Shown in pieces: positions 6,961 through 13,152 of a DNA stretch of 13,152 nt. Under the pieces are notes generated by a model, which searched no databases, had not been told where the DNA came from, and saw only the letters and a list, made by a program, of their open reading frames with translations. Position 1 is the stretch's first letter. Each line of letters begins with the position of its first letter. The position numbers were made by a program, and so were the translations under genes. Source of the DNA: an uncultured Collinsella sp. (GTDB taxonomy: Bacteria > Actinomycetota > Coriobacteriia > Coriobacteriales > Coriobacteriaceae); contig UQZM01000054.1 in the NCBI GenBank assembly GCA_900545615.1, positions 1 through 13,152 of the forward strand. The letters run 5' to 3'.

Positions 6961-6976
6961 ATGTTAACGTGCTCAT
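6961..6976. promoter_or_regulatory. LacI2 operator 1 upstream of lacG2
   Basis: ATGTTAACGTGCTCAT has a central CG and the LacI2-specific right half TGCTCAT. It is followed 22 bp later, two helical turns, by a copy that differs at one base. It lies just after the candidate -10, so bound repressor would block initiation or elongation. Confidence 0.7.
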
Positions 6977-6982
6977 TGTCAA

Positions 6983-6998
6983 ATGTTCACGTGCTCAT
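6983..6998. promoter_or_regulatory. LacI2 operator 2 upstream of lacG2
   Basis: ATGTTCACGTGCTCAT is a direct, same-orientation copy of 6961-6976 with 15 of 16 identities. The two centres are 22 bp apart, which places two dimers on the same face of the helix and could allow cooperative binding. Confidence 0.7.
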
Positions 6999-7112
6999 TT
7001 TGGTTCTAATCATTTTAAGATAGTGTTTATCGGGCTTTTTCACCGCTGAACGCTAACCAGGGAGCCTCCTGAGCGCAAACGCACAATATCGAACAGCGAG
7101 ACGAGAGGATGT

Positions 7113-8561
7113 ATGCATATGTCTTTGCTAAACCGCGTACAGCAGCTGCCGAAGGGCTTTGTTTGGGGCGCCGCAACCGCCGCGTACCAAACGGAAGGTT
7201 CCACGAAGGTGGCAGGCAAGGGTAAGACCATGTGGGACGATTACCTTGTCGCCCAGGGTCGCTTTTTGCCCGACCCGGCCAGTGATTTCTACAACCGCTA
7301 CGAGGAGGATATCCGCCTTTCTGCCGAGCATGGACTCAACGCCATTCGTGTGTCCATCGCCTGGACCCGCATCTTCCCCAACGGCGACGATGCCGAACCC
7401 CTCGCCGAGGGCGTTAAGCACTACCACGAGCTGTTCGCCTGCTGCAAAAAGTATGGCGTCGAGCCCTATGTGTCCCTGCATCACTTTGACTCCCCCGCCG
7501 CCCTGTTCAACCAGGGCGACTGGCTCAACCGCAAGACCGTCGACGCCTATGTGCGCTATGCCGAGTTCTGCTTCCGCGAGTTCCGCGAGGTCAAGAATTG
7601 GTTCACCATCAACGAGCTCATCAGCCTCTCGCACTCCCAATACATCCAAGGCAACTTCCCGCCCAACCATCACTTTGATGTGACGAGCGGCATCCAGAGC
7701 CAGCACAACGAGCTCGTTGCCCACGCCCGCGCCGTCAACCTGTATAAGGATCTTGACGAGACCGAGCACCTGGGCGGACGCATTGGCATGGTCAACGTCC
7801 TGACGCCGGCATATCCTGCCACCGACTCGCCCGCCGACCAGCACGCCGCCGACCTGTACAACGCCTTCTACACCGACTTCATCATGGACGGCGCCTTCCT
7901 GGGTCACTACTCCGCGCGCACCCTCTCACTCATCAACGAGATTCTGCGTGCCAACAACGCCACACTTACGGTTGAGGACAGCGACATGGAGGAGCTCGCC
8001 AAGGCGGCGCCCCGCAACGATATGTTCGGCCTCAACTACTATCAGTCGGCGTTTATCGCCGCCTACGATGGCGAGTCCACCAACAGCTTTAACGGCACCG
8101 GAGACAAGGGCACCTCGTGCTTTAAGTTTAAGGGCGTCGGGCAGCAGGTCGATATGCCGGGTATCCCCACCACCGACTGGGATTGGCTCATCTACCCGCA
8201 AGGCCTCTACGACACGCTCAAGCACATCAGCGCCACCTATCCCAACCTCCCCGTCATCTATATCACCGAAAACGGCCTGGGCCACAAGGACCCCGAGCCC
8301 GACGCAAACGGCATCGTCGCCGATCCCGAGCGCATCGACTTTGTCGACCAGCACATGGAGAAGGTGCTCCAGGCGCGCGCCGAGGGCGTCGACGTCCAGG
8401 GCTACTTTATCTGGAGCCTGCAGGACCAGTTCTCGTGGGCCAATGGCTATAACAAGCGCTACGGCCTGTTCTACATCGACTTCGACACGCAAAAACGCTA
8501 CATCAAGCAGTCGGCACTCTGGTACAAGGAGCTCGCCGACACTATGGCGGACGCGCAGTAG
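7113..8561 (+). CDS. lacG: GH1 6-phospho-beta-galactosidase/glucosidase 2 (LacG-like)
   Basis: This is a second family-1 phospho-glycosidase of 482 residues, clearly a paralogue of the enzyme at 4036-5475. Motifs are FVWGAATAAYQTEG at the N-terminus, acid/base Glu168 in WFTINEL, nucleophile Glu386 in ITENGLG, and phosphate-site residues Ser441, Lys448 and Tyr450 in FSWANGYNKRYG. It is expected to cleave the sugar phosphate delivered by the permease encoded next. Two in-frame ATGs (7113 and 7119) follow AGAGG at gaps of 4 and 10 bases, so the true start may be either. Here the hydrolase comes first in the operon, opposite to the first module. Regions that line the aglycone pocket differ from the first enzyme, so the two may prefer different substrates; that is an inference. 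Confidence 0.92.
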   Translation: MHMSLLNRVQQLPKGFVWGAATAAYQTEGSTKVAGKGKTMWDDYLVAQGRFLPDPASDFYNRYEEDIRLSAEHGLNAIRVSIAWTRIFPNGDDAEPLAEGVKHYHELFACCKKYGVEPYVSLHHFDSPAALFNQGDWLNRKTVDAYVRYAEFCFREFREVKNWFTINELISLSHSQYIQGNFPPNHHFDVTSGIQSQHNELVAHARAVNLYKDLDETEHLGGRIGMVNVLTPAYPATDSPADQHAADLYNAFYTDFIMDGAFLGHYSARTLSLINEILRANNATLTVEDSDMEELAKAAPRNDMFGLNYYQSAFIAAYDGESTNSFNGTGDKGTSCFKFKGVGQQVDMPGIPTTDWDWLIYPQGLYDTLKHISATYPNLPVIYITENGLGHKDPEPDANGIVADPERIDFVDQHMEKVLQARAEGVDVQGYFIWSLQDQFSWANGYNKRYGLFYIDFDTQKRYIKQSALWYKELADTMADAQ

Positions 8562-8587
8562 CGCATCGCCTCGCTTTCCCCCGAGAA

Positions 8588-8624
8588 GGGAGCGGCCCTA
8601 TGCGATACAAACCCAGCCGCTCCC
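8588..8624 (+). other. Intercistronic stem-loop between lacG2 and lacE2
   Basis: A 9-bp perfect stem (GGGAGCGGC at 8588-8596 with its complement at 8616-8624) holds a 19-nt loop and is followed by CTCTCTCCCCC rather than a U-run. The 176-bp gap between the two genes contains no clear promoter. The hairpin may stabilise the upstream message or attenuate readthrough. A comparable stem lies between the genes of the first operon. Confidence 0.6.
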
Positions 8625-8737
8625 CTCTCTCCCCCTGGGACCGACCCCGCCTGCACCCGGGCTTTTAGCAAGCGGGAGACCATATAGGTTTTCAACGTCC
8701 ATGCCATTAAGATTTCATGCAAAGAGGAGCGTGAACT

Positions 8738-10498
8738 ATGGAATCGATCGTTAAGTTCTTGGAGAAAGGTCAGCCGTACTTCGACAAGGTCTCTAAGAAC
8801 ATCTACCTTCAGGCCATTAAAGACGGCTTTTTGGCAGCAATGCCCATCATCCTGTCTTCTTCTGTCTTCCTGCTTATTTCGACCCTGCCGGGCGTTGTCG
8901 CCACGGTCGGCGGCTTTACGCTGCCCGACTGGTGGAACGTCGACGTCGTGAACTTCTGCAACAAGGTTTACAACTTCACGATGGGCGTCGTGGGCATCAT
9001 GGTCGCCGGCACCACCGCAAGCGCGCTGACCGGCTCCAAGAACCGCCGCATGCCTGCCGGCAAGGCCATCAACGCCACGAGCACCATGGTCGCCGCCATG
9101 TGCGCTATGCTCATCTTGGCCGTTACCCAGACGAGTGCCAAGATCGACGGCGCCGATGTCTCGGTGTTCTTTACCGACAACATGGGCACCAAGGGCCTGC
9201 TGAGCTCCTTTGTCGCCGCATTTGCCACGGTCAACATCTATGCCTTCTGCATTAAGCGAGACATCACCATCAAGCTGCCCAAAGAAGTCCCCGGCGCCAT
9301 CGCCCAGAACTTCCGCGACATCTTCGCCTTCAGCTTCTCCATCCTGTTTGTCGCCGTCATCGACGTTATCTGCCGCACCTGCTTGGCCGTCCCGTTTGCC
9401 AACGTCATCTCCACGCTGGTGAGCCCGCTGTTCGCCGCTGCCGATTCCTACGCCGGCCTCGCCCTCATCTGGTTCATGATCCCTCTGTTCTGGTTCATGG
9501 GCATCCACGGCCCCTCGGTCGTTAAGCCTGCCCTCAACGCCGCGCTGTTTGGCAACATCACTACCAACCTCGCCACGCTGCAGGCCGGCGGTCACCCCGC
9601 CCTCGCCCTGACCGAAAACTTCGGTAACTACATCGGCGAACTCGGCGGCACCGGCGCCACGTTCATTGTCCCGATTATCTTCCTGCTCTTTATGCGCTCC
9701 AAGCAGCTCAAGGCCGTCGGCAAAGCCTCTGTCGTGCCCGTGATGTTCGCCGTCAACGAGCCGCTGCTGTTCGCCGCGCCCATCATCCTCAACCCGTACT
9801 TCCTGATCCCGTTCCTGTTTGCCCCCGTGGCCAACGTCCTCATTGGTAAGTTCTTCATCGACTTTTTGGGCATGAACGGCTTTATCTATGCCATGCCGTG
9901 GGCACTCCCCGGACCGATCGGCACCTTCATCGACACCAACTTCCAGCCGATCTCTCTGGTCCTGGTTGTCGTCCTGCTGGTCGTTGACTTCTTGATCTAC
10001 TACCCGTTCTGCAAGGCCTACGACAACGTCCTGTGCAAGCAGGAGGCCGAGACCCTGGCCGAAGAAGAGGCCGAGGAGACCAAGGCCGTCAAGACCGCTG
10101 CCGCCCCCGCCGTTGAGGCTCCTGTTGTCGAGACCGCTTCTGCCACTGAGGCCTCCGCAGCTCCGTCCGCCCTTAAGGGCAAGGATCTGAGGGTTCTGGT
10201 TCTGTGCGCTGGCGCCGGCACCTCTGCACTGCTCGCCAACGCGCTTAAGGAAGGCGCCGACGAGCTGGGCATCGACATTACCGCCAACGCCGGTGCCTAC
10301 GGCAGCCACTACGCCATCATGGACCAGTACAACGTCATCGTCCTGGCTCCGCAGGTTCGCACCTATTACAACGAGATGAAGGCCGACACCGACCGCCTGG
10401 GCATCACGCTGCTGTCGCCCAAGGGCAAACAGTACATCGACCTCACTAAGGATCCCAAGGGTGCCGTCGCCTGGATCGAGGAAAACCTCGAGGCATAA
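8738..10498 (+). CDS. lacE: PTS lactose-type EIICB permease 2 (LacE-like)
   Basis: This is a 586-residue fused membrane IIC and cytosolic IIB protein. The IIC domain (about residues 1-435) has the MGIHGPS motif (His257) and AVNEPLLFAAP (Glu341). A Glu/Ala/Val-rich linker (about 436-480) leads to the IIB domain with LCAGAGTSALL and the phospho-accepting Cys490. AGAGGAG lies eight bases before the ATG. The gene ends the lacG2 operon and is followed by a strong terminator. It resembles the partial permease at 12117 more than the one at 2203: both share YLQAIKDGF, TLPGVV and NRRMPAGK. Phosphate must come from a IIA encoded elsewhere, and the lacF of this window is the obvious candidate. Confidence 0.93.
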   Translation: MESIVKFLEKGQPYFDKVSKNIYLQAIKDGFLAAMPIILSSSVFLLISTLPGVVATVGGFTLPDWWNVDVVNFCNKVYNFTMGVVGIMVAGTTASALTGSKNRRMPAGKAINATSTMVAAMCAMLILAVTQTSAKIDGADVSVFFTDNMGTKGLLSSFVAAFATVNIYAFCIKRDITIKLPKEVPGAIAQNFRDIFAFSFSILFVAVIDVICRTCLAVPFANVISTLVSPLFAAADSYAGLALIWFMIPLFWFMGIHGPSVVKPALNAALFGNITTNLATLQAGGHPALALTENFGNYIGELGGTGATFIVPIIFLLFMRSKQLKAVGKASVVPVMFAVNEPLLFAAPIILNPYFLIPFLFAPVANVLIGKFFIDFLGMNGFIYAMPWALPGPIGTFIDTNFQPISLVLVVVLLVVDFLIYYPFCKAYDNVLCKQEAETLAEEEAEETKAVKTAAAPAVEAPVVETASATEASAAPSALKGKDLRVLVLCAGAGTSALLANALKEGADELGIDITANAGAYGSHYAIMDQYNVIVLAPQVRTYYNEMKADTDRLGITLLSPKGKQYIDLTKDPKGAVAWIEENLEA

Positions 10499-10530
10499 GA
10501 CGCTGACACCACCTGCCGCTTGCAGACAAT

Positions 10531-10574
10531 AAATGGCCCGTGCATCGATGTGTGATGCGCGGGCCATTTTGTTT
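10531..10574 (+). terminator. Intrinsic terminator of the lacG2-lacE2 operon
   Basis: A 16-bp stem (10531-10546 with 10554-10569, one G-T wobble) with a 7-nt loop, followed by TGTTT after the closing T-run. It starts 33 bp after the lacE2 stop codon. Confidence 0.9.
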
Positions 10575-10593
10575 AGACCGCACCCGTCCTCCT

Positions 10594-10658
10594 GTTCATC
10601 TCAATCTGTAACATCTAGCCGAGTTTTTGAGTCCCAGCTGTTACGGATCGAGGTGAAC
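10594..10658. repeat. Palindromic repeat copy C (subtype 1)
   Basis: Arms at 10594-10618 and 10634-10658 pair at 20 of 25 positions, with some wobbles. The left arm and centre nearly equal copy A (CTGTAACATCTAGCCGAG shared). The outer arm reads GTTCA/TGAAC against GTTTG/CGAAC in copy A, so pairing is kept while bases differ. Confidence 0.87.
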
Positions 10659-10677
10659 GCACAGGCCAAGCCAAAAA

Positions 10678-10732
10678 TCTCAATCTGTAACATGTAGACC
10701 ACTTTTGACCGTCTAGTTGTTACAGATCGAGA
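10678..10732. repeat. Palindromic repeat copy D (subtype 2)
   Basis: Arms at 10678-10697 and 10713-10732 pair at 17 of 20 positions. The centre shares CTTTTGACCGTCTA with copy B. It begins 79 bp after the matching point of copy C, so the order subtype 1 then subtype 2 is the same as in the array at 5584. Confidence 0.85.
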
Positions 10733-10757
10733 CAAACGGAATAAGCCGGGCCAAAAA

Positions 10758-10812
10758 TCTCGATCCGTAACATCTAGCCGAGATTTTCGGCCCTACCTGT
10801 TACAGATTGAGA
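10758..10812. repeat. Palindromic repeat copy E (subtype 1)
   Basis: Arms at 10758-10777 and 10793-10812 pair at 16 of 20 positions. The centre forms its own perfect mini-hairpin, GCCGA-GATTT-TCGGC. Copies D and E are both preceded by CCAAAAATCTC. This copy ends 18 bp from the lacI3 stop codon. Confidence 0.84.
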
Positions 10813-10830
10813 CAAACAGGCCGAGCACGT

Positions 10831-11841
10831 CTACGACCGCAGGTCCTTCACGCTGGAACGCTCGACCAGCACACCCGAGACAAGCGTACGGCTTCTGGAG
10901 CTCGGGGCTTCCAGACCTGCGACGACCTCGTTAAGCGCACGGACGCCCAGCTCGCGGTGACGGAACTTCACCGACGTCAGAATCGAGTTGGGAATCGTCT
11001 TGTAAAGCTCGTCATCAAAGCCGATCACGGACACGTCGTCGGGCACACTGAGCCCTTTGTCACGTAGAGCCATCATCACGCCGTTTGCCATGCAGTCGTT
11101 AGCAGCGAGGACCGCCGTGCAATCGGGTTTATCGGCAAGCACAAGGCCCGCGGCATAGCCACTATCCGCATTCCAATCGCCTTGCAGAGGCTCGGGCGGC
11201 TCAATGCCATGCGCCTCGAGTGCCGCTCGCCAACCTTTCATACGGCACTGGCTCGACAGCGCTTCTTTCTTACCAGAGACGAAGTACACGTTCTTGTGCC
11301 CGTGATTCAAGAAGTACTCGCACGCCATGCGCGCGCCGCCCTCTTGGTCGTCACTGACGGTGGAGCAGGTAGGATGTTCCATCGGTGTGATAATCACCGT
11401 CTTGAGGTCTTTCGGTGCCTCAAAAGTATCAAAGTCATCGACCATCTGACGCAGGTTGAAGATCATGCCATCAACAGGCAGCTGCGACATCCTACGCGCC
11501 GCTTCGGCAAGGGTCATCTTCTCCCCCGCCCGCTTTTTGATCATCGTGAGCGCAAAGCCGCGTTCTTCGGCGGCATCTGCGATACCGTCAATCATGTCCA
11601 CGGCACCGCCCGACAAGTGGAACAGTACCACGCCGATGCACCCGTAACGGCCCAACTTGAGCGAACGCGCGGCAAAGTTGGTTCGAAACCCGAGCGCTTC
11701 CATTGCGGAATGGACCTTATCGCGTGTCGACTCTCGCACGCTACCGGGCTCGTTAATCACACGCGAAACCGTCTTGAGAGAAACACCCGCGGCAACTGCC
11801 ACATCATTCATTGAGACATTTTTCTTGTCCATCGTTGCCAC
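10831..11841 (-). CDS. LacI-family transcriptional regulator 3
   Basis: This is a full-length repressor, about 336 residues from the GTG at 11841, which follows GGAG by five bases. An ATG at 11832 is the alternative. The open frame continues to an ATG at 11910, but that would add 23 residues ahead of a domain that normally starts near the N-terminus. The HTH (about residues 11-29, NDVAVAAGVSLKTVSR) has Leu22-Lys23 at the base-reading positions and hinge Leu61. The effector domain has QGDW, SGYAAG and AANDCMANG. It resembles LacI1 in this part (GIEPP, VLAD-P-CTA). It is divergent from the third permease, whose promoter contains a perfect palindrome that is the probable target. No clear operator copy is seen beside its own start, unlike the other two regulators. 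Confidence 0.9.
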   Translation of the reverse strand: MATMDKKNVSMNDVAVAAGVSLKTVSRVINEPGSVRESTRDKVHSAMEALGFRTNFAARSLKLGRYGCIGVVLFHLSGGAVDMIDGIADAAEERGFALTMIKKRAGEKMTLAEAARRMSQLPVDGMIFNLRQMVDDFDTFEAPKDLKTVIITPMEHPTCSTVSDDQEGGARMACEYFLNHGHKNVYFVSGKKEALSSQCRMKGWRAALEAHGIEPPEPLQGDWNADSGYAAGLVLADKPDCTAVLAANDCMANGVMMALRDKGLSVPDDVSVIGFDDELYKTIPNSILTSVKFRHRELGVRALNEVVAGLEAPSSRSRTLVSGVLVERSSVKDLRS

Positions 11842-11914
11842 TACTTCTCCAGTCGGTCTTGCATCGCTTGTTTTTTGCGTTCTAGCATACACTACCTGCC
11901 TGACTGACAAATCA

Positions 11915-11944
11915 ACCGTTTACCGGACAATATCGACCGCTCAC
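11915..11944 (+). promoter_or_regulatory. LytTR-like tandem direct repeats upstream of lacE3
   Basis: ACCGTTTAC (11915-11923) and ACCGCTCAC (11936-11944) are direct repeats spaced exactly 21 bp and pointing to the third permease. The spacer contains ACAATATCGA, a 10-mer that also occurs in the lacF and lacG2 upstream regions. Confidence 0.6.
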
Positions 11945-11971
11945 CCGTATATCCTTGTTGCTCTTCCAAAA

Positions 11972-11988
11972 ATGTCTTACGTTGTCAT
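11972..11988. promoter_or_regulatory. LacI3 operator half-site
   Basis: The right half CGTTGTCAT (11980-11988) is identical to that of the perfect palindrome 23 bp downstream, while the left half does not match. It may be an auxiliary site for the same repressor. Confidence 0.4.
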
Positions 11989-11991
11989 TAA

Positions 11992-12015
11992 CGAAATGAC
12001 AACGTTGTCATTTCG
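11992..12015. promoter_or_regulatory. Perfect 24-bp palindromic operator of LacI3
   Basis: The core ATGACAACGTTGTCAT (11996-12011) and four flanking bases on each side form a perfect palindrome centred on CG. This is the ideal LacI-family operator form. It lies 101 bp before the lacE3 start. The half-site ATGACAA differs from those of the LacI1 and LacI2 sets at the positions next to ATG. Confidence 0.8.
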
Positions 12016-12116
12016 CAATGCCTTCCTTAAGCAGGAAGGTTTCCGGGCAGTCCTGACCATCCATCGACGACCAGTTCCATCCACATGCATCGCGCATCAA
12101 GTAGCAAAGGAGCTCT

Positions 12117-13152
12117 ATGGACGCCATCGTAAAGATGCTCGAAAAGCATCAACCGTTCTTTGAGAAGATCTCGAGGAACGTCTACCTCCAGGCCATTAAG
12201 GACGGATTCCTTGGGTGCATGCCCATCGTCCTCACCTCTTCGATCTTTCTGTTGATCGCCACCCTTCCTGGCGTAGTTGGCATCACGCTGCCCCAACCGC
12301 TCATCGACTGGTGCAACAAGCTGTACAACTTCACCATGGGCGTCATGGGCATCATGGTCGCCGGCACCACTGCCAAGAACTTTACGGCTTCCATGAACCG
12401 TCGCATGCCCGCCGGCAAGGTGCTCAACGACGGCTCCACCATGGTGGCCGCCCAGTGCAGTATGCTTTTGCTCGCCGTTACGCAGTTCACCACCAAGTTC
12501 AACGGCTCCGAGCTTTCGGTCTTCGACTGCACCAGCATGGGCACGCGCGGTCTGTTCTCGGCCTATATCGCCGCGTTCATCACCGTGTGGGTCTACAAAT
12601 TCTGCGTCTCGCGCGATCTGACCATTAAGCTGCCCAAGGAGGTTCCGGGTGCCATCGCTCAGAACTTCCGCGACATCATCCCCTTTGGCGGCGCCGTCAT
12701 CATCTGCGGCATCATCGATGTCGTCGTGCGCAACCTCATGGGCGTTCCGTTCTCCGAGCTGCTTATCAAACTGCTCTCCCCGCTCTTTACCGCTGCAGAA
12801 ACCTATCCTGGCCTTATCCTTATCCAGGCAGCCACCGCGTTCTTCTGGTTCATCGGCGTCCACGGCCCCTCGATCGTCCAGCCGGGCATCGACCCCATCC
12901 GTCTTGCCAACCAGGCCGAGAACCTGCAGGTTCTGCTGGCCGGTGGTCACCCCGCCCATTCCCTCACCTTCAACATGTCGCTCGTGGGTGAGTTCGGCGG
13001 CACCGGCGCCACGTTCATCGTGCCGCTTCTGCTGATTCTCTTTATGAAGTCCAAGCAGCTCAAAGCCGTCGGTAAGGCCTCGATTGTTCCTGTTGCCTTC
13101 GCTCATATGACCCAATCCGCTGTCAAGAGCCACAATGGCCCCGCCGACCGCT
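12117..13152 (+). CDS. lacE: PTS lactose-type EIIC(B) permease 3, 5' part
   Basis: This is the N-terminal part of a third lactose-family permease, about 345 codons, open to the window edge. AAGGAG lies close before the ATG. The first 329 codons follow permease 2 closely (YLQAIKDGF, TLPGVV, NRRMPAGK, IKLPKEVPGAIAQNFRDI) and include the substrate-site motif IGVHGPS with His249. After PVAFA, at 13104, the reading frame stays open but reads HMTQSAVKSHNGPADR, where both paralogues read VNEPLLFA. The catalytic glutamate is therefore absent from the visible part. The cause may be a recombination junction, a fusion or an assembly error. If the native sequence resumed, a IIB domain would be expected downstream. 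Confidence 0.85.
   Translation, partial: MDAIVKMLEKHQPFFEKISRNVYLQAIKDGFLGCMPIVLTSSIFLLIATLPGVVGITLPQPLIDWCNKLYNFTMGVMGIMVAGTTAKNFTASMNRRMPAGKVLNDGSTMVAAQCSMLLLAVTQFTTKFNGSELSVFDCTSMGTRGLFSAYIAAFITVWVYKFCVSRDLTIKLPKEVPGAIAQNFRDIIPFGGAVIICGIIDVVVRNLMGVPFSELLIKLLSPLFTAAETYPGLILIQAATAFFWFIGVHGPSIVQPGIDPIRLANQAENLQVLLAGGHPAHSLTFNMSLVGEFGGTGATFIVPLLLILFMKSKQLKAVGKASIVPVAFAHMTQSAVKSHNGPADR
13104..13152 (+). other. Unrelated sequence joined in frame to lacE3
   Basis: These 49 bases have no similarity to the matching part of the two other permease genes. They start at CATATG and read in the same frame as MTQSAVKSHNGPADR, with codon use like the neighbourhood, which could be the first codons of another protein. 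No ribosome binding site precedes that ATG. I do not recognise the protein. Confidence 0.5.

Noticed and set aside
8498..10567. Long minus-strand open frame (689 codons) over lacE2
   Set aside because: It is antisense to a clear permease gene. The product is a low-complexity Gly/Asp/Glu/Val-rich string typical of the complement of GC-rich coding DNA.
5584..10812. CRISPR array
   Set aside because: The repeats are long imperfect palindromes at about 80-bp period, with related rather than unique centres, and no cas gene is present.
12027..13133. Minus-strand open frame over lacE3
   Set aside because: It is antisense to the third permease and has the same shadow composition as the others.

Overview
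The window looks like a carbohydrate-utilisation island from a high-GC, gut-type actinobacterium, most likely a Coriobacteriia member such as Collinsella. That assignment is an inference from C/G-rich codon third positions, the many lactose-family PTS genes with dedicated LacI regulators, and the character of the intergenic DNA; no rRNA or marker gene confirms it.

Layout: (1) 1-227 holds no convincing gene. (2) On the minus strand lie lacI1 (841-1845) and then a lone lactose/cellobiose-type PTS IIA gene (lacF-like, 288-626) with a strong terminator at 228-260. (3) Divergent from lacI1 is a plus-strand pair: a fused PTS IIC-IIB (lacE-like, 2203-3969) and a GH1 6-phospho-beta-glycosidase (lacG-like, 4036-5475), ending in a terminator at 5521-5565. 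(4) A second module repeats the plan with the structural genes swapped: lacI2 (minus, 5740-6768), then lacG2 (7113-8561) and lacE2 (8738-10498), terminator 10531-10574. (5) A third module starts with lacI3 (minus, 10831-11841) and a third lacE (12117 to the window edge). Its sequence stops matching its paralogues at about 13104, just where the catalytic NEP motif should be.

Expected joint function: each membrane IICB imports and phosphorylates a beta-galactoside or beta-glucoside, and the cytosolic GH1 enzymes split the sugar phosphate. Only one IIA gene is visible for three IICB proteins, so LacF may be shared.

Regulation is the most interesting layer. Each of the four PTS promoter regions (lacF, lacE1, lacG2, lacE3) carries two 9-bp direct repeats close to ACCGYTYAC spaced exactly 21 bp apart and pointing toward the gene. 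This resembles the target of LytTR-type regulators. Downstream of these boxes lie CpG-centred palindromes that form three related but distinct LacI-type operator sets, one per regulator, tracking differences in the recognition helices. lacI1 and lacI2 also carry a copy beside their own starts. Both convergent gap regions (5584-5724 and 10594-10812) hold a family of palindromic repeats, five copies of two alternating subtypes at about 80-bp period.
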